Notes under the pieces: generated by a model
Databases searched by the model: none
Told to the model about the DNA's origin: nothing
Seen by the model: the letters and a program-made list of their open reading frames with translations, nothing else
Shown: one piece after another, positions 13,694 through 15,648 of the stretch
How the letters are laid out: every line of letters begins with the position of its first letter
Numbering within the stretch: the stretch's first letter is position 1
Translations under genes and position numbers: made by a program
Assembly (NCBI GenBank): GCA_023431385.1
Contig: JAEYWA010000054.1
Span: 1-15,648 of the forward strand
Source of the DNA: Bacillota bacterium
Lineage (GTDB): Bacteria; Bacillota; Clostridia; Acetivibrionales; DSM-1351
Direction of reading: 5' to 3'
Length of the DNA stretch: 15,648 nt

Positions 13694-14629
13694 ATGGGCA
13701 AATTGGCATTTATATTCCCCGGACAGGGAGCTCAATATGTAGGCATGGGAAAAGATATTGCGGCTGAATACAAGAGCGCAGACGCAATTTTCGATGCTGC
13801 TACTGAGGCACTAGGCTTTGACATAAAAGAAATGATTTTTAACGGTGATGATGAGACCTTAAAGATTACCGAAAATACTCAGCCAACCATTGTGGCAACA
13901 AGTGTAGCATGCATGCAGCCACTGCTGGAAAAAGGAATTAAACCTGATTTTGTTGCTGGTTTGAGCCTTGGTGAGTACGCTGCTCACGTGGCTGCGGGTA
14001 CTATGAGCTTTACAGATGCTGTAGCTCTGGTAAGAAAAAGAGGTAAATTCATGCAGGAGGCCGTTCCTGTTGGAGTAGGTGCTATGTCGGCTATCATTGG
14101 TCTTGATAACGAGGCAGTAATTGAGAGCTGTAAGGAAGCTTCAGCAGTAGGTGTTTGCGAGCCTGCAAACTTCAACTGCCCGGGTCAGCTTGCGATTGCC
14201 GGTGAAGCTGCTGCTGTTGAAAGGGCAAATGAGCTTTGTAAGGCCAAGGGAGCAAAGAGAGCTTTGATGTTGGCGGTAAGTGCTCCTTTTCACTGCAGCC
14301 TTTTAAAGCCAGCTGGTGAAAAGCTTGCGGCTGAGCTTGAAAAAATAACGTTAAATGATATGAAGGTACCTGTTGTTGTCAATGTATCAGCTAAAGCAGT
14401 CACTAACAAGGAAGAAGTAAAGGAAACCTTGATAAAGCAGGTAAGTAATTCGGTATTGTGGGAAAACTGCGTTAAGACAATGATAGACCAGGGTGTTGAT
14501 ACCTTTGTGGAAATAGGCCCTGGAAAAGTACTCAGCGGTTTTGTAAAGAAAATATACAAGGATGTAAAAGTTCTTAATGTTGAGAATATCGAAAGCCTCA
14601 ATACTACTTTGGATGAGTTATCTAAATAA
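13694..14629 (+). CDS. fabD: Malonyl-CoA:ACP transacylase FabD
   Basis: This 311-residue enzyme moves malonate from CoA to acyl carrier protein. It has the N-terminal FPGQGAQYVGMG loop (8-19), the nucleophile elbow GLSLGEY with Ser91, an Arg in RKRGKFMQ (Arg116) that binds the malonyl carboxylate, and His200 in SAPFHCSLL completing the dyad. Length and motifs are normal. ATG 13694 has GGAGG (13684-13688) five bases upstream; an earlier in-frame start at 13619 lies within the end of fabH and adds unrelated residues. The 41-base gap after fabH has no terminator. Many clostridial clusters place an enoyl-ACP reductase (fabK) just before fabD; none is present here. Confidence 0.96.
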   Translation: MGKLAFIFPGQGAQYVGMGKDIAAEYKSADAIFDAATEALGFDIKEMIFNGDDETLKITENTQPTIVATSVACMQPLLEKGIKPDFVAGLSLGEYAAHVAAGTMSFTDAVALVRKRGKFMQEAVPVGVGAMSAIIGLDNEAVIESCKEASAVGVCEPANFNCPGQLAIAGEAAAVERANELCKAKGAKRALMLAVSAPFHCSLLKPAGEKLAAELEKITLNDMKVPVVVNVSAKAVTNKEEVKETLIKQVSNSVLWENCVKTMIDQGVDTFVEIGPGKVLSGFVKKIYKDVKVLNVENIESLNTTLDELSK

Positions 14630-14665
14630 TTTACAGTAATTCTAGGTGTGGAGGTGTTAACCGAA

Positions 14666-15403
14666 ATGCGTTTTGATGGAAGAACTGCAATTGTTACCGG
14701 GTCTTCGAGGGGACTTGGTAAGGCTATTGCAGTCAAACTTGGTAAATTGGGAGCAAATGTTGTTCTCACCGGTACCACGGAGTCAGTACTAAAGACAGCT
14801 TCTGAACTTGAAGGCATGGGAATCAAGGTAGCAGCAACTGTCGGTGATGTAAGAAATTCTGAAGATGTAAAAATGATACTGTCAAAGGCAGTAGAGACCT
14901 TTGGAGGCGTTGACATATTAGTAAATAACGCTGGAATAACCAAGGATAAACCTATGGCAATGATGTCTGAGGACGATTGGGACACCGTTCTGGATATTAA
15001 CCTGAAAGGTTGCTTCCTTTGTACTAAGGCAGCTGCAAAGCTAATGATCAAAAAGAAATACGGTAGAATTATAAATATATCTTCTGTGGCAGGAGCATAT
15101 GGCAACCCCGGTCAGGCCAATTACTCTGCATCCAAGGGTGGTATGATTGGGTTAACAAAAACCACTGCAAAGGAACTTGCTCCAAGGGGAATAACCTGTA
15201 ATGCCGTTACGCCGGGCTTGATTGAAAGCGACATGACGGAAATATTACCTGAGGATCTGAAGCAGAAATATCTAGAAAAGATTGCACTTGGAAGGTTTGG
15301 GACACCTGAAGATGTTGCAAATGTAGTAGCTTTTCTTGCATCAGACGAAGCCGCTTATGTTACCGGTCAGGTAATAGATATTGACGGTGGACTGGTTATG
15401 TAA
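14666..15403 (+). CDS. fabG: 3-oxoacyl-ACP reductase FabG
   Basis: This 245-residue classical SDR reduces 3-oxoacyl-ACP with NADPH. The cofactor motif is TGSSRGLGKAI (11-21), followed by GDVRN (60-64), NNAG (87-90), the active-site Asn in INLKG (Asn112), Ser140, and Tyr153 with Lys157 in ANYSASKGG. The C-terminus (YVTGQVIDIDGGLVM) is typical of FabG. ATG 14666 gives the family length and lies nine bases after GGAGGTG (14650-14656); GTG 14648 would put the ribosome site within the gene. It is 36 bases after fabD with no terminator, so it belongs to the same transcript. Confidence 0.95.
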   Translation: MRFDGRTAIVTGSSRGLGKAIAVKLGKLGANVVLTGTTESVLKTASELEGMGIKVAATVGDVRNSEDVKMILSKAVETFGGVDILVNNAGITKDKPMAMMSEDDWDTVLDINLKGCFLCTKAAAKLMIKKKYGRIINISSVAGAYGNPGQANYSASKGGMIGLTKTTAKELAPRGITCNAVTPGLIESDMTEILPEDLKQKYLEKIALGRFGTPEDVANVVAFLASDEAAYVTGQVIDIDGGLVM

Positions 15404-15464
15404 TAATATAGCAAGTGTATGCTTGTAAAATTCAAGTAAACAGGCTAATATTTATTAAAATTGC

Positions 15465-15509
15465 ATACTATATAAGCTATACATGCTTTGGTTTGTATAT
15501 GTATAGTAT
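15465..15509 (+). promoter_or_regulatory. Two competing hairpins in the fabG-acpP gap
   Basis: ATACTATA (15465-15472) pairs with TATAGTAT (15502-15509), and CTATACAT (15477-15484) pairs with ATGTATAG (15499-15506). Each arm match is a perfect 8 bp, and the two share bases 15502-15506, so only one can form. No U-run follows, so this is not a standard terminator. Confidence 0.4.
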
Positions 15510-15520
15510 CGATTTATAAA
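15493..15520 (+). promoter_or_regulatory. Possible separate acpP promoter
   Basis: TTGTAT (15493-15498), a 16-base spacer and TATAAA (15515-15520) could drive acpP alone, giving the extra ACP that cells need. The hexamers are imperfect and the region is AT-rich, so this is only a candidate. Confidence 0.35.
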
Positions 15521-15546
15521 TCCATCCTTTGGAAGGAGGTGAATAT

Positions 15547-15648
15547 ATGGTTTTCGAGAAAGTTAAAAAGTTAATTGTTGAGCAGTTAGGTGTTGAAGAA
15601 GACGATATAGCAATGGAATCTTCTTTCATAGATGATCTCGGAGCAGAC
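15547..15648 (+). CDS. acpP: Acyl carrier protein (3' end outside the window)
   Basis: The first 34 codons of an ACP are present: MVFEKVKKLIVEQLGV, followed by an acidic loop and SSFIDDLGAD at the right edge. The DSL motif with the phosphopantetheine serine should come next, just beyond the window. ATG 15547 has a very strong GGAAGGAGGTG ribosome site (15531-15541), fitting a highly expressed protein. ACP carries the growing chain handled by FabD, FabH and FabG and is the donor for PlsX. It is 143 bases after fabG, a longer gap than elsewhere in the cluster, which may hold its own control signals. Confidence 0.93.
   Translation, partial: MVFEKVKKLIVEQLGVEEDDIAMESSFIDDLGAD

Noticed and set aside
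14290..15105. 271-codon minus-strand frame across fabD and fabG
   Set aside because: It is antisense to two certain genes, has a Ser/Thr/Leu-rich composition typical of a reverse-frame shadow, shows no family motif and lacks a ribosome site.
1..15648. Mobile element, CRISPR array, prophage or defence island
   Set aside because: No transposase, integrase, spaced direct repeats or nuclease-type genes were seen; nearly all the DNA is explained by core genes.

Overview
The window looks like chromosomal core sequence from a low-GC Gram-positive, most likely a clostridium (Bacillota, Clostridia; a Ruminiclostridium-type cellulolytic relative is my best guess). Grounds: AT-rich intergenic DNA, strong GGAGG-type ribosome sites, frequent GTG/TTG starts, a Bacillus/Clostridium-type LexA box at recA, and a fapR-plsX-fab cluster. 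The genus assignment is inference. I see no tRNA, rRNA, CRISPR array, insertion sequence or phage gene.

Layout. (1) 1-760: the 3' end of a tandem-ACT-domain protein, a terminator, then two decayed gene scraps on the minus strand (an AraC-type N-terminus and a frameshifted glyoxalase/VOC-like C-terminus). (2) 756-1775, minus strand: an NAD-dependent epimerase-like protein. (3) 2071-6930: cinA, murJ, recA and recX. cinA has two extended -10 promoters, one overlapped by a perfect 9-11-9 inverted repeat. recA has its own consensus promoter, a LexA box at the expected start point and a terminator. (4) 7015-8509: an ArsR-family repressor and a saccharopine-dehydrogenase-like oxidoreductase, which look like an accessory pair set among housekeeping genes. 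(5) 8715-10659: rimO and pgsA, overlapping and closed by a terminator. (6) 10988-15648: fapR, plsX, fabH, fabD, fabG and the start of acpP.

How the genes work together. Block 6 is a membrane-lipid regulon. FapR should sense malonyl-CoA/ACP and repress its own promoter, where a FapR-like operator is visible. FabD loads malonate on ACP, FabH primes chain synthesis, FabG does the first reduction, and PlsX diverts acyl chains to phospholipid. PgsA makes phosphatidylglycerol phosphate from the CDP-diacylglycerol that results. No enoyl-ACP reductase is present in the window. Block 3 groups recombination/SOS functions (RecA and its modulator RecX) with CinA and the lipid II flippase MurJ.

No clearly new system is present. 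The points most worth a second look are the fabH reading frame, which has no ATG/GTG/TTG start and seems to begin at CTG under a strong ribosome site; the inverted repeat on the cinA promoter; a 10-base sequence repeated ahead of both arsR and its partner gene; two mutually exclusive hairpins in the acpP leader; and the gene remnants near the left end.
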